Source of the DNA: Hamiltosporidium tvaerminnensis
Taxonomy: Eukaryota; Microsporidia; Dubosqiidae
Length of the DNA: 64,000 nt
Assembly (NCBI GenBank): GCA_022605425.2
Contig: JAKIMF020000007.1
Location: 248,001-312,000, forward strand
Direction of reading: 5' to 3'
Positions 32,329-44,830 of the stretch are shown piece by piece; within the stretch, counting starts at the first letter, position 1, and each line of letters opens with the position of its first letter. The notes under the pieces were generated by a model. That model did no database searches and was not told where the DNA came from. It saw only the letters and a program-made list of their open reading frames with translations. A program made the translations under genes and the position numbers.

Positions 32329-33243
32329 ATGGAATATGAAGAAATAATGAAAAAACTTATAAAAAAAACGATGCGAATGTTTTATGAAACTCATCATGCT
32401 GTAATAATGGATATATTACTTGAATACATGATAATGTATGATAACGAGATCTGTGAAAAGATGAAAATGTTAAATAAAGAATTTAACAGATTAGTTGTCA
32501 AACTAAAAGATGACAAATTGTTAAAAGCTGAAACAAAAATTGAAACCAAGAGTGACGGCCGACAACTATTACGTTGTGTATATTTTATTGTATATAGTGA
32601 AATTAAAGATGTCATAAAATATAAAATATTTAAAATGAGTAGATTTCTTGAACAGGAAATAAAAAATACTGAAAAATTACAAGGGTATAAGTGTAGTTCG
32701 TGTTTCAAGGAATTTGGAGTTTTAGAAGCACAAAGATTGTTAGAAAATTTTATTTTTAAATGTGATGAATGCTCTGGTAAACTTATCGAAAATAAAGGGA
32801 AAACAAGTATAGATGATCCACATATGTTACATTCAATTATGATGAATGAGCTCAGTGAGGTTATCTCAATGCTAAAAGAATTAGATAAGCATAATATACC
32901 ATCTATAGATTATTTCCAAGTTCTTGCCTTGAGAAAGGGAAAAGAAATGATGAAATCAAGTTCATTAAAAAGTGAATATAAAATTTGCGAAATTCAAGAG
33001 GAGGAAGAAAAACAGGAAATTTTTGCCGAAAATGAAGAAAAAAATGTTGAACTTAATTTTAAAGTATTCCAAAAACAAGAAGAATCTAAGAATGAAGTGA
33101 AAGAAGAATCGTCTATATTTGTAAATGTGAATGGAGTTTCTAAATTATTTTCACAAATTACAGAAGAAGACAAAGAAAAAATGAATGAGGACGAATATGA
33201 AAAATATTTTGAAATATTTTTAAAACAAAACGAAGCCTCATAA
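32329..33243 (+). CDS. Transcription initiation factor IIE, alpha subunit (TFA1-like)
   Basis: 304 codons. Residues ~20-100 fit the winged-helix domain of TFIIE-alpha (LLEYMIMYDNEICEKM as the first helices, then the basic wing with LLRCVYFIVY). Residues 120-150 form the zinc ribbon: YKCSSC (Cys122, Cys125), the diagnostic LEAQRLL between the knuckles, and FKCDEC (Cys145, Cys148). The C-terminal ~90 residues are Glu/Lys-rich and low complexity, like the acidic tail of the family. TFIIE-alpha joins the RNA polymerase II preinitiation complex and recruits and stimulates TFIIH. At 304 residues it is shorter than the yeast and human proteins, in line with microsporidian compaction. The ATG is preceded by TATCCC; a C-rich motif just before the start is often seen in microsporidian genes. 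The neighbours are transposon-derived and unrelated. Confidence 0.92.
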   Translation: MEYEEIMKKLIKKTMRMFYETHHAVIMDILLEYMIMYDNEICEKMKMLNKEFNRLVVKLKDDKLLKAETKIETKSDGRQLLRCVYFIVYSEIKDVIKYKIFKMSRFLEQEIKNTEKLQGYKCSSCFKEFGVLEAQRLLENFIFKCDECSGKLIENKGKTSIDDPHMLHSIMMNELSEVISMLKELDKHNIPSIDYFQVLALRKGKEMMKSSSLKSEYKICEIQEEEEKQEIFAENEEKNVELNFKVFQKQEESKNEVKEESSIFVNVNGVSKLFSQITEEDKEKMNEDEYEKYFEIFLKQNEAS

Positions 33244-33959
33244 ATCAAATCTAAAACAAAATACATTTTTAAAATTAAAGTATAAGGAAAATTATAGGCA
33301 AGAAATCTTACTAAAAATATTTTTAATTTTTAAAAATATTTTTTAACCTTAAAATTTTTATTTAAATAAATACATCGAGTTAAACAATTTTTTTGGTTTC
33401 TTTATTGAAAATATAAATTTTGTTAAGCTGATTCTTAAATCAAAGAATAATTTAACTTTTGTTTTTTTGATAAGATAATTTTTAATTACCAAAATAAATC
33501 TGTAAGTAATTAAAATTTATAGGAATATTTTAATAATTACATATTTTTTAGAATTTCACAAGTAAAAATAACAGTAAGTGATGATTAATATTAATTTCGG
33601 CTTCAACTTAACAATGTGAAAATTTATTATTTGAATATTCATTGTTTTAGTTTGAATTACTACATCCATTAATTTTTATTTTCATTGTAAAATTCCATAT
33701 ATCTGGTTTCTAAAAAAACCATTCCTGATTTGTCTTGTACCGTGAACTCGGACCTCTAGTCATATGTGGATTGTTCCCTGTCAAGAAAATATTGCAAAAA
33801 AAGTTATAAAAAATATTCCAATTTTCCTTTATTATCTGAACGTTTCTTTATATACATTACATAACCTTTCTCTATGATTATAATCTGAATTTTTTCATCA
33901 AAATAATAAAATATCGTTTTCTATTTTCAGAAATATTCCTTTCAAAATATGGATCATTT
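33244..33959. other. Intergenic stretch, no gene seen
   Basis: AT-rich. A small GC-richer patch near 33720-33785 could be old coding DNA but is unassignable. Confidence 0.5.
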
Positions 33960-34350
33960 AATAAGTTGTTTAATATTTATTTATACTTTTGACACCGCTG
34001 TCTAAATTATTTTATGTAATATATATAAAAGACTGTTAAATCCATAAGTTGGGAAAGCGTAGAGTAAGTGAAAATGCTACATAGTCTCGAGGGGGACCGA
34101 AGGTTGGTTTATAATTACAATTACACTCCATACAACGGAAATTGACGAACACAAGGCTATTGTATCGCCTATCAATTTGTTTATACACAGCTTTCAAAGG
34201 AATGGCTTTGAGATGTAGATTCAGCCGGGATAGCGAAAGTGTGATTGATGAGCAGCTATTTATGTTAAAAATAGAACTGCGTTGATGTCATAAAAAGACT
34301 GTGAGACTTGCCACTGTTTTTTAAAAAGATATAATATTTTTAAATAAAAA
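33960..34350 (+). mobile_element. Family X dispersed repeat, copy 3 (3' two-thirds)
   Basis: Follows copy 2 over the 3' block: GAGTAAGTGAAAATGCTACA, CACTCCATACAACGGAAATT, TATCGCCTATCAATTTGTTT, then TACACAGCTTTC, AATGGCTTTGAGATGTAG, GAGCAGCTATTTATGTTAAA, AGAACTGCGTTGATGTCAT and the final TTGCCACTGTTTTTTAAAAA. Part of the middle block is recognisable before 34040. Identity with copy 2 is well above background, yet no protein frame is shared. Confidence 0.65.
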
Positions 34351-35985
34351 TTATATTTACGATTTTACTCAAAATTTATTACTTTTAGCAAATTGTTAAT
34401 CTACAAAAAAATAACTCGAAACATTATATGAACAAAAGTTGTGAAAGCAACAAAATGATCTTGCTTTGAAAGGCAATATTAAACTATAAATATATTGAAA
34501 AATGCAAAAAAAAACAATTACATTCAAAAATCATCCTGTGAGATTTCAATTAATGATTGCACTGAAGTAATAACATGCGATTGCTAGATAAAAATGTAAA
34601 CCAGACGAATGATTAATGGTTGTTCAAACGCGATCAAATAGACTATAAAAAATATATTTATAAATACTCGATACTCGAGATTGTTGGAATAAAAAGATTA
34701 TATTAATGAGTTGAAAAAGCTAGGTTGTATGAAAAACCTCTCAAATTACAAATACAAAGTTTAAAGAGCATAAAAAACTACAATATCGAAATCACACATA
34801 ATTTTGAAAGAGATATAATTTAAATGATTGACGGTAGTCTGTATAGTTCAAACAAATATATCAGAAGATGTTAAAACAAATGTTAGTATCGTAAATAAAT
34901 TAAAAAGAAAAAATGATGGATTCTAAAGATTGAATCAAGAAACAGACGGTACATTATATTTTAATTTGGTTCTTCTAATGCTTTATTTCCTTTAATTTAA
35001 AACCATTGTATCGTTTTTTTATAGTTTTACCCAGATACTAATTCTATAAAGTGACTTTTTTAAAATTTTTTTCGTTATTTAACCTATTTATATTTTCCTT
35101 TAATTGATATACAAACATGTTCTAGGTATTAATAATTTAGCGATTCGCCTTTTCTGCTTATTTACTTTTTTTTCCAAAAATAGTTTGTACGATTAGAAAC
35201 GAGATAAATATAAAATCCGTTTAAATATAAGTGTTTTAAGCTTGAACTGCTCTTTAAAATTTTATTATATAAATTAATTTCTTTATTCAACGAATCAGGT
35301 AAAATTTTATACTTAAAACTATTTCACAAATATTGCTTATTCCTCGAATTAAATACGATATAAAAAAATTAAAAAGTTATTTTTTTGCTAATCTTTCTTT
35401 AAGGAAGATTCCAATCTATTTTTTATGTTCATATTTTAGAGATAAAAACATATTTTTTTTTTGAGGACCAAAAATTTTAATCTAAATAAAATGAATTGTA
35501 ACAAATATGAAATTGAAATCTTAAAAGATTTTAACATAAAACGCAAGAAATTTCCTTCGAAATCAGATTCAAATTAGAAATATATTTAAAAAACCTATAT
35601 TTATAAAATATTCATCAAAAAAGTAAGATATAAAGAACAGAAGTTCGCAAAATCATTAAAGAAGCAAGAGCGATTATGATGGATCAGCAAATACAAATTT
35701 CGAAGTATAAAGCTGTTTACTCATTTTGATAAAATAGCAAAGAACCAGAGAATCATCAGAAAATATGCAAATATAAATCAGAACCAAAGAACGCTTCTTC
35801 AAGATGCCCTAAGATTACCGGAATTATCGAAGGTTTAAGAGCATGATTCGTTTTGTAGTTACTAGCAACTTATTCGTACAAAAATAATCAGCTAAGATCT
35901 TAGTATATGCTTTAATTCTAAACGCATAAATATATCTTTGAATAAGTTATAGAAAATCTGAGTATACTTACAAAGTTTCTATTTG
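34351..35985. other. AT-rich intergenic stretch, no gene seen
   Basis: No frame or RNA gene supported. Confidence 0.5.
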
Positions 35986-36330
35986 GGTACTATTGGAAAA
36001 AAAACAGGAATTATGAAAGCGCGTGAAAATCTTATCATATTTGAAGGATTGCGCGATAATCTTGCAAAAAAATGTTAGAAAAGTGATTTAAATAGACTAT
36101 TAAATAAAACTCTGCCATTTATAGATTTTTTTTATTATTGCACGAACAAGAAAGCCATATAATCAGGAAAAGTTGAGAAATGCAATTAGAATTTATTACA
36201 AGCATGTAATTTTTGAAGAATATTAAACAGAAGAACATTAATCGATTCATATAAGTGCATCGGTTTTGACTGCAATCGGAATTTGGAAGCGTAATCGAAG
36301 AAACATTTATTGAAGCATCCCAAGTTAATA
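35986..36330 (+). mobile_element. Possible very old RT (LINE) remnant
   Basis: The plus strand reads GIMKARENLI, FEGLRDNLAKKC, then a stop and DLNRLLNK. This resembles the RT thumb layout of the LINE (LGII..R..., FEEVQSKL...V..LC...LN). Stops follow immediately. The match is weak and could be chance. Confidence 0.25.
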
Positions 36331-36538
36331 CATGTAAAAACACTGTTAAAATGAAAAGTATTCAATTCATGCGGAAAATTGATAAACAGCAAAGTAAAAA
36401 AAATATCTTGAAAACTCAAATATAAACATTGAGATGCCATTTTATGACGATAACCCTGGTTTTAATGCATAAGGTTTTTAATAAAATCTATATTTATACA
36501 AGATTCTTGCTTAATTTTTAAGACAATTATGTGATCAT

Positions 36539-36751
36539 ATGAAAAGAATAAGGTTGAGGGAGGATAACCACATTAAAAACCATCTGCAAGCAACGGGTGT
36601 GTATAATCGGGGAGAAAATTATTGCGCCATTGTAGTAGGACATAAGCTATACTGGAACACTAGATTAAGCTTCTATAATCACAAGTTACAACAAATTAAA
36701 AGAAACAACCGAAAAACTAATATTTGTTTCATCCTTAACACCAAAGAGTAA
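36539..36751 (+). mobile_element. Family X 5'-block fragment (copy 4) carrying a 70-codon frame
   Basis: GATAACCACATTAAAAACCA at about 36560, followed by CTGCAAGC and GGGTGTG, matches the 5' blocks of copies 1 and 2. A 70-codon frame starting MKRIRLREDNHIKNHL spans it. The frame is closed in the other copies, so coding is doubtful, but it may preserve a remnant of an element-encoded protein. Confidence 0.35.
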
Positions 36752-39098
36752 AGGAAGGATGGAATATGTAAGTAATTATGAAAAAAATGACAGATGTACA
36801 TCTATCTTGTTTTAAAACCAATATGTCAATGTAATGCTACTAATGAGAGATTTCGATACTAATTGAAATATAAAAATGCAAAGTGATTAGGATCTATGAT
36901 AAATATATAAGAAAGTTGTTGATAGAAGAGAAAATAATATCTTTTTAATCGAATCCTACGAAAGGAAAAAATAATTATTTAGAAATCGCTCATAGAATTA
37001 TAACTATGCTGAATCGTCTCATATTATTTAAAAGACGGATGATTAAAGGCTTTTTTTTAAATGATCCGGTATATATTTTCAATAGAAGTATTTTATATGT
37101 TAATTCTTCACCTTAATTTAATGATGATTACTTTTTTATTTTTTGCGCTTTTTCTTAGATGAATTTTGTAAAAGTAAAGAAAAATATTTATAAAAATAAA
37201 AAAAATCAGAATTCACAAGAAAATCCCATGATAAAAGATTTTGAACGAATAAATGAATTTAGATGCAGTAAAATTTATTTGAATTTTCTTTTTTTAGGAT
37301 ATATGTAAGAAAATTTATGTTTTTGTAAATAAGCAATGATTGTTGTAAGAGGTGGGGCATTTACTAATATTTTTTTATGATCAATTAGGTACTATATGGA
37401 AATATTTAAGTATAATTGCAAAATCCCCTGGATAGCTAACAATTGTGTCAAATGATTACCAAGAAAGGATAAGTATCTAACCCAAATTTACTAAACATTT
37501 TTACCTCAATAAGAAGGAGCTAACTTGGTAAAGTTCTGCACAATACCAAATTTTCGATTAGACAAATGCTCTTGCATGTCATAAATTAATCTATGAACGT
37601 GGTAACCCAAAATAAAGAGACAACTATTTCAAACGTGAAGTATAGGTAGAATTCGTCGGTGAAAAAATGAATTATGGCGCTAAAAATATTGAAATGAAAG
37701 TAAACATTTTTACTTGAAGTTTCAAAATCTACGATAAAATAAATATATCAAAATGAAAAACAAAGAATTTCACATAAAGTTATATAAGTAGATAAATATC
37801 AAGCTCATTGATAATTTTTTTTCTTATATATTACAAAGAATTAAAAATCAAATACGCTAAGAACTTGGTTGTATTTCTATTTAATTGTAAAAATGTATTC
37901 TACAATGCAAAAAAACTTCTTTTTTTTAGGCTGTCCAGAACGTTTTCGAAATATTTAAAAATATATGCCTAAATCATAAATACATTATACAGAAGTTAGA
38001 ATGAATCGAATCAAAATATGCCTTCCATGATATAAAGATAAATATGAGTCTTAAAAATATTCTAAAGGCCGCACTGTTTAATAAAATTTGAAAATTAATT
38101 TGTTCATATAAACCTTAATATCATTATAACCAATATAAAATGCGACATATATATTGAAAACTAATTAATAGATAAAATTTCAAGCATTGTTTCATTTTTT
38201 ATTTGGTATTACTTCTAAAGATAATTTTAAAATTTCTTAAGACTGAAACCCGAATAAGTATAATTTTTGACGTGACATTTATATCTTATTTATAGATTTG
38301 GGTTACATAACCATATATAAAGACAACCAACAGTATTGGTGTGCAAAATAGCATGATCACTTATATAGAGAGATGAAATGACGCATATGCCATATCTATC
38401 GAATAAAGTAAGAAATCAATCCTTTTTCTGAGCAAAAAGTACTATATTCAAGTCCGCGTGATCAGAAGGTATAAAATGCACTCGGATTGCACGAAACTCA
38501 AAAAATAAACAAGATTCATATCTTCATTTGAAATGCCAACAGCGAAAAGAAGGTTTTAAGGTAACGAAGAAGAAGAACTAATCATAACTAATTTCATAAA
38601 ATACAACCATGAGCCAATGTTTGAATTAAAAAAATAAATTTAGCCAATAAAAGTGAAGAAAAAAATACAGTATATATGAGATCCGATGATTTTAAAAAGA
38701 GAAGTAATTATTTTTTTAGGTTTTAGAATACATTTAATCATTTTTTTTCTATAACTGTTGATTTCTTTAGAAATAAAAATTAAAAGAATTCGATCCTTTA
38801 AATCATGCTTTTGGGTTATATCCAATGGTAAAAATATTTGATTCTGGATACTTTTATTTTTAGTTCTGCAAGACTTTGGTAGATGGTGAATATAAAGAGC
38901 TGTTTTCGTACAAATATAAATACCTGGGCAAAAGTAAGGTTCGAAGTAAAATCTTTTATAAATTTTATATATGAACGAATCCCATTAGTCAAAAATTTTT
39001 GATGTTTACATATATTTTTGAATTATTTAAACACCAACTTCATAATTTATTTTTTTACTCAATTTAGTAAATATAATTTTCTATCGAATGTATATTTA
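36752..39098. other. AT-rich intergenic stretch, no gene seen
   Basis: A patch at about 37340-37660 has higher sequence complexity and several short open runs, which suggests an ancient coding remnant, but I cannot assign it. Confidence 0.45.
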
Positions 39099-40397
39099 TT
39101 AAAATAAATGTGTTCTTTTTTCTATGGGAGAAAAAATGTAATTTTCAGGGTAAAGAGTTTGCATTGAATTAAGATATCTGAGTATAAAATTTAGCTTTTC
39201 TTTTATTGAATAATTTGATTGAAAGTTTTCACATGTGCCGATACATATGATTTCAGTGATTGAAGAATTCTTTTCGTTGTAATAAAAATTAAATTCGAGC
39301 GAAGAAGGATCAAATAACGACTTTACCGCAATTTTGAGAATATTTTTATCTGATTTGGTACCTTTATTTTTATTTTTTCTAATCTTGGGTTTGATCAAAT
39401 AAATCGAAATATCTAAATTTAAAAATTTATAGGTACAAAAATATTTTGTATTTTTCGTTTTAGACTCCTTTTCTGCCTTGCTGTTAAACTGTGAAACATT
39501 TATTTCGAATAAATTCAAACGCGTTAGTATATTTAATGATACTATGTTTCTATCATATATTTTTAATGTATGATTCATGGAATGAATAAAAATAGGAGGT
39601 AAAGCACCATTTTCAAATTTTTCTAATGAAGAAAACGATCTATCTAGATAGAACATGGAAGTGAATGTATTTTTTAGCATATTTGCTATATTGAACGGGA
39701 CTGATATTTTATTTTTTTTATTTTTTGTAATTAAAATGCTATAATCGCAATCTATAGTTGTTTCATTTTGAACCAGTAAACTCAGTAAAAAATTTTTTAA
39801 AGTAAAGCTTTCAGACCATTGACCTTCGGATATTGATTTAAATATAATTATGTTATGTTTTTTACACATTAATTTTATAATACAGTTCAAATAATTTAAA
39901 AGTCTATTGAGAAAAGTAAAAACATATCTATTTTTCTTAAAATTTTCTAATATTCCAAAGTTGAGTTGTTTCTTACAGAAATATAATATGGAATCGGTTT
40001 TAATACAATACTTGTCTTTGGTATTACAATGAACATCATTTTCTATTATCTTAAATAGGAAATATGTTTTGAGTTCAAAAAACGAATCTTGGTCTTTAAT
40101 TAAATAAATAAAATGTAGAAATGTGCTTTCAAGTTGCTTTTGATACAAATAACTAAAAACCTCTAAATCACATTCATCAACAAACATCGGTATCATCTCA
40201 AGGATTAAAAAATCATATTCGAAAACATAATCCATTTCCAAGACTCTTTTTCGATATTGTCGATATACTTCCTTACATAAAATTTCATAAACTTTATCTA
40301 CGTTGTAGTTAGTCTTCTCAATAGGTTTTATAGTTGAAAATATTGTTCTCCATAAAATCAAAAGAATATATAAATTCATTAATCGGCTTAGAATCAT
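39099..40397 (-). CDS. Unknown secreted-looking protein, paralogue of the gene at 45.8 kb
   Basis: 432 codons with no recognised domain. It starts MILSRLMNLYILLILWRTIF, a hydrophobic N-terminus that could be a signal peptide or anchor. The rest is rich in Phe, Leu, Lys and Asn, with no further clear membrane span. It aligns along almost its whole length with the 426-codon gene at 45799-47079. Shared blocks: a V/I-Y-E/D-I-CKE-YRQY block near residue 38, VLEM.YVFEYDFL near 55, SFLYL-like positions and LYQK near 85, DSILYF near 130, F...R..Y..LN...N.L near 155, DCDYSI near 220, LPP.F..S.NH near 275, and LNFILRYL near 410. Conservation through a long alignment without stops argues that both are real genes. 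The two are divergently oriented, about 5.4 kb apart, with a LINE relic between. Function unknown. Confidence 0.75.
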   Translation of the reverse strand: MILSRLMNLYILLILWRTIFSTIKPIEKTNYNVDKVYEILCKEVYRQYRKRVLEMDYVFEYDFLILEMIPMFVDECDLEVFSYLYQKQLESTFLHFIYLIKDQDSFFELKTYFLFKIIENDVHCNTKDKYCIKTDSILYFCKKQLNFGILENFKKNRYVFTFLNRLLNYLNCIIKLMCKKHNIIIFKSISEGQWSESFTLKNFLLSLLVQNETTIDCDYSILITKNKKNKISVPFNIANMLKNTFTSMFYLDRSFSSLEKFENGALPPIFIHSMNHTLKIYDRNIVSLNILTRLNLFEINVSQFNSKAEKESKTKNTKYFCTYKFLNLDISIYLIKPKIRKNKNKGTKSDKNILKIAVKSLFDPSSLEFNFYYNEKNSSITEIICIGTCENFQSNYSIKEKLNFILRYLNSMQTLYPENYIFSPIEKRTHLF

Positions 40398-41069
40398 TTC
40401 ATTTATATTTTATTACATTTTTATCATTAAATCCATTTTTTATCAACTAAAAAATCATTAGCAAATCGAATAGAAGTCTTTTTAGGTTCCGAATATTCTA
40501 TATAAAATGATTTTATATGGAAAGAATCGAAAGGATATTAAAAACATTTTCTTTTAACTAATAGGAGCTTTAAAGTCAATGCCAGATGATTATGATGTGT
40601 ATAGGAAAAAAATAATTAGATGTAATAGAAAGAGCCATGTGACACGAACAACCTATGCTCTTTTTAAAAATACGCAGCAACTAGGGAAAGAGGGATAAGT
40701 TGATTTTGATGACAAATATAAAATTTTTTATTTCGAATGTTAGAACTGTAGAGGGAGATTCTTTAAAACCTTCAATCCAAGCGAATAGTAGAGAACATAG
40801 TAAAGCTGTTAAAGAGGTAGACTAATCCTTAAAAAAAAAATAACGATTAACTCAATATTTAAATAATTGCAATAGATATGACATAATTAGTATCTTGATG
40901 AAGTAAACTAATTGATAAAATTTAAGTAAAATGAATTTGTAAAATCAAATGTATTTTCTGATTTATTTTTTAATCGCTTAATTTCCTATTGTAAATCAAC
41001 CTTTCGTTTATATTATTTTTGTTTCTCTATCTAAACTAAAGATTGTTTTGTTTTTTTTTTATTGCGTGT
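40398..41069. other. AT-rich intergenic stretch, no gene seen
   Basis: A short plus-strand stretch near 40620-40840 (GTTAAAGAGGTAGAC) recalls the end of the LINE coding region, but only over a dozen bases. Confidence 0.4.
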
Positions 41070-42480
41070 TTACCACTAAATTCCTGGTTACTTGCTTGTT
41101 TAAAGAGATTTTTTGTTTCATATGGAGTTCTTAATTTTCTATAAAATCATTTGACACGTTTTACGAACTCTCTTTTGCCTTTGGTTCAGACTAAACCCTT
41201 AATGTAGTTCAAAGGAAATAAATTCGACTGTCTTTTTTAGAAGTACCACTGAATTTTTAGCCTTAAATTCAAGAATAATTGAAGTGTTAGAAAGGTACAT
41301 CATATGGTATTTTGTGACAATATCATTCCCGTATCATCACATAAGAAATCATTTACACATTGCATTTATTTCTAAGAGCTAACTTATTACTAATAGATCA
41401 TCTTCTTAATTTCTTTTGTCTCAACCATTTAAAGTGAACATTAGGAAGGAATTCTTACCTCAATAGGATTTATCTTGTTTATACTTTTATCGAAAATAAT
41501 TATATCCGATCTATTATCTATTATTCTGAATCTTGGAAACAGTTTTTGTTCTGATGCCTACTTTTGTCTCTGTATATGATTTTATAGAATTTTGTGCAAT
41601 GAGTGTCTAATCATTCGTTTGAGGTGGATTTGTATCGGTTTAAAGGTTTATGTTTAGAAATATAATTAATCTATTAGTTCTTAGTATAGTCATGTTTGTG
41701 AACTTTAACACATACGGGTATCAAATGCTCTACAGTTTTCCTAGACTGGTTCAGAGTGAACAAAGACTTTATTTTCCCCATAATACATTTATATTCTGAA
41801 TTTGGAAAAACTCTGTTTTGTTGCGTGATTATTTAAATACTTTATTTTGCTAGTTTGAAAAGGCGTGCATTACTTTAAGGTTATTTTTTTCCTGCATTAT
41901 ACGATTTAAATAAAATTTTCAAGCTTCCATTTCGTTTTATAATTTTCCAAAATAGGTCTCTTCACAATTATTTTTTTCGGTGTCTTCTTTGAACTCACAT
42001 TTTAGTTTTAAGAAGTCTTTTAATTCTAGAAGATGGTTTTAATGGTATTCTTTACTATAATGGTTTCTGCTCTTCAATTTGATATCTTTACATTTTTCAA
42101 GAGAATTTAAGAGTAGTAGAAGTATGGGGTTCACCTTGCACCTTCAAACTAAAAATTTTCTTTTGTTTTTAACTATATTTGGTACGAAATGCACATTGAA
42201 CCGTAGAAAAAGATGTAATTTATTTTTTAGATAGTATTACGGGCTAGATTGTCAACTTGAGAGCGACCAATCTTTTAATTTGAAGTACTCATAGGAAATG
42301 TCTGAATGATATTACAGGTGGAATTGTTACTGTAAAAATTCTTCTTGTTTACATCTTGAGCCATAGTGTCTTTAATCTTATTATTAGCTTGCTCTATATT
42401 TTCTCAAATTTGCTACGTGTCGGATTAAAACTTCTGTTTTTCAATTTTTCCAAAGTTTATACAATTTATCTTCAGGTGAG
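41070..42480 (-). mobile_element. Old LINE relic (RT thumb to C-terminus)
   Basis: Aligns colinearly with the minus-strand copy at 57.9-59.3 kb. Anchors: TATGGTATTTTGTGACAATA (about 41304); CAATAGGATTTATCTTGTTT (41462); CCCCATAATACATTTATATT (41777), equivalent to the FWGA region; TGCATTATACGATTTAAATA (41894); and TTTACATCTTGAGCCATAGT (about 42352). Identity is low with many indels and stops throughout, so it is the oldest long copy here. It lies between the two paralogous genes. Confidence 0.8.
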
Positions 42481-44639
42481 ACTATGTATTTTCGAAAAAC
42501 CGTATATTTTGTGACAAATTTCTCATTTTATATTTTTAATCTTATAGTCTAGAATTTTTTTTAACTTGAGGTATCATACTCAATGTATAATTCCAACCAA
42601 TATGGGCTTAAGAGCATCACAAAAAGAAGTGACTAGTCGTGAGGCGAATCACTTTCATGTGTATTATCAGCTTAGTGTACTTTTTATGGAGTTTCAGCTC
42701 AAAAAACGTAAGAAATTACCTAAAATATAAAAACATAAAATACCCAGGTTTTTTTGATAATTTATTTTATTCTTGATACTTCTGTCTAATTATTTTGTTC
42801 CTAATCGCCTTTAATTTTTAGTTAAACACAAGCAGAAGGATCAAATACATACCCAAATATCTGAAATTCATCCACTCGACGTTCGATATTTTATACTCTT
42901 GATTCCTTTGCTTTTAAAAAAACTCTTTGCAATAAATACACGATTCTTTAGAAAACACTATTTTTTAATAGTAAACATCAGGACCATTTTTTATTTATAA
43001 CTGTAGTTGGATCTATACACCTCACACCTGAATCAGAAGCATAGCATTCCCTTATATTGGTTCTAATATTTTCAAATACTACTGAACAGTCAAAAATGAC
43101 CCCTGTACCAACATATTTTGTTTTGACGAGTCAATATAAGAAATTATCCCCTTGGAAATATCTGATTTAGCATACTTCTCGAATTAAATTTATCTCTAGA
43201 TCTTAATATACACATTGGTACGCTTCAATTAAATGCTTTTGGGTAATTTGTAATTGCATATTTCTTTATCCAAAATATAAACATATATTATAAAAAAACG
43301 AATATTTTTGATTTCTTCACAAGAGATCATGTAATTATAGGATTTCTTCGTTTAATGCATCCCTAATTTCAGATAGAGAATCTGACCATATACTCTTTTA
43401 ATATAATGACTTTTACATAGTTTTTGCATATATCTGCTGGAAAACCCTTTTTAATTATCAAAATGCCTAGATAAGATGTTAATTTTGTAAAAATCACAGC
43501 ATGAAGGTATCTGCAACTTTTAAGACGGAGTTTGGTTTTACTTGTAGAGAAAAATAATATTTTAAAGGTATATCAACGGCAATACAAATCAAACCATATA
43601 TATAGTTGGATTCCAAATATTTTTTTTGCCATAAAAAATTAATCTCTATGTGTTAGAAGATTCCTTTTCTGTTATATTTTAAAGAGTCTGAGTTTGTTTC
43701 AAAAAATGAAGACGTTTATGAGCTTCAATCCCAGAACTATACTATAAATGCTTTCAAACTAAAAGCCTATTTGTCAAAGAAAAATTGTGTGAAACATGGA
43801 TGATATTCCGAGTTGATTAACGAAATGAAGCTGATTGAATATTCAGTCATGATCCACTCTATTATCATATTCGGCGTTTACTCACACGTTTATTTTTCAT
43901 ATAATTATTCGCTTAAACTCGATTGAGTTGCTTTGCTTTTCATGTAAACTTATTTTTAAACGTTCTATAATCTGATTTTTTTACTTTGACCTTTAGAAGT
44001 AATTTTTTATTTCTTTTATTTTTGCGATTTTAAATTTTCTCACGTTTGCTTTATATAGTAACTAAATTTTACTATACGTTTGCTTGGTCCGCTTAATATA
44101 TTTTACTGCGAATATTTGCATATAATTTTTTTTTAGACCTTAAAAATTATCAAGCGCTATCTGAATTATACAGTTAATTTTACCATTTTTTTTGGTGAGT
44201 AATGGAAAAGTGACTTTAAGATACTAAATCTGTTAAAAATTATTTGGTAAGTTTCTAGCAAATAAATATATTTTCTTTGTTTATTCTTAGATTAAAAATT
44301 GTTAATGTATAATCAGAATTTTATGGTATCAATAAACATCATTCTAAAAAAGTAGAATATAGTATGTTGTTTAATGACAGCATACGTTGTATGCTTTTAA
44401 GTCCGGTTTCTAGATGTTTAAATCACCATCAATATTCTTTACTATATCCATATACTTAATTCTTTATCTATAAGATACTTAGAACCTAATAGATTGTCGA
44501 GGTAGTTCCCATCAATTCGTGATATTCGTTTGCCGGTATTTTATCGCTTGTTCTGCCTATCCGCACCACCTTAAAGACCAGCTGTATTCATAATCGATCT
44601 ACAATTTTCGAGCAAATAGACTTCAAGCTAAGATATATT
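42481..44639. other. AT-rich intergenic stretch, no gene called
   Basis: A minus-strand run at about 43140-42985 reads open for ~50 codons with Cys, Asp and Thr (GVIFDCSVVFENIRTNIREC); no family is recognised and its context is stop-rich. Confidence 0.4.
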
Positions 44640-44830
44640 TTGACGAATTGAATGGAGCTCACCCAGGAATTACAATGCCATATCAGCTAATATAGCGCAA
44701 GACTTGTCATTCCTAGCGATAAAGAGTTTCCTACGCCTTTCTCAGCTGCAAAGTCTTCTAATCCGAGCAAGAAACGCAAGAATTACATGTTTTTGCATGG
44801 CAAACACTAACAAGTTACCCATGGCTTCAA
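44640..44830 (+). mobile_element. Possible Ty3/gypsy integrase-like remnant
   Basis: The plus strand reads NRLQAKIYFDELNGAHPGIT, then MPYQLI and a stop. In a shifted frame it continues with NPSKKRKNYMFLH. This recalls the H2C2 zinc-binding region of integrases (H..GH.G...T...I), but only one clear His and no Cys pair survive. The local GC is higher than the surroundings. Low confidence. Confidence 0.25.

Noticed and set aside
42985-43140. About 50 open codons on the minus strand (FDCSVVFENIRTNIREC)
   Set aside because: No start, no family, and stop-rich on both sides; could be chance or an unidentifiable relic.
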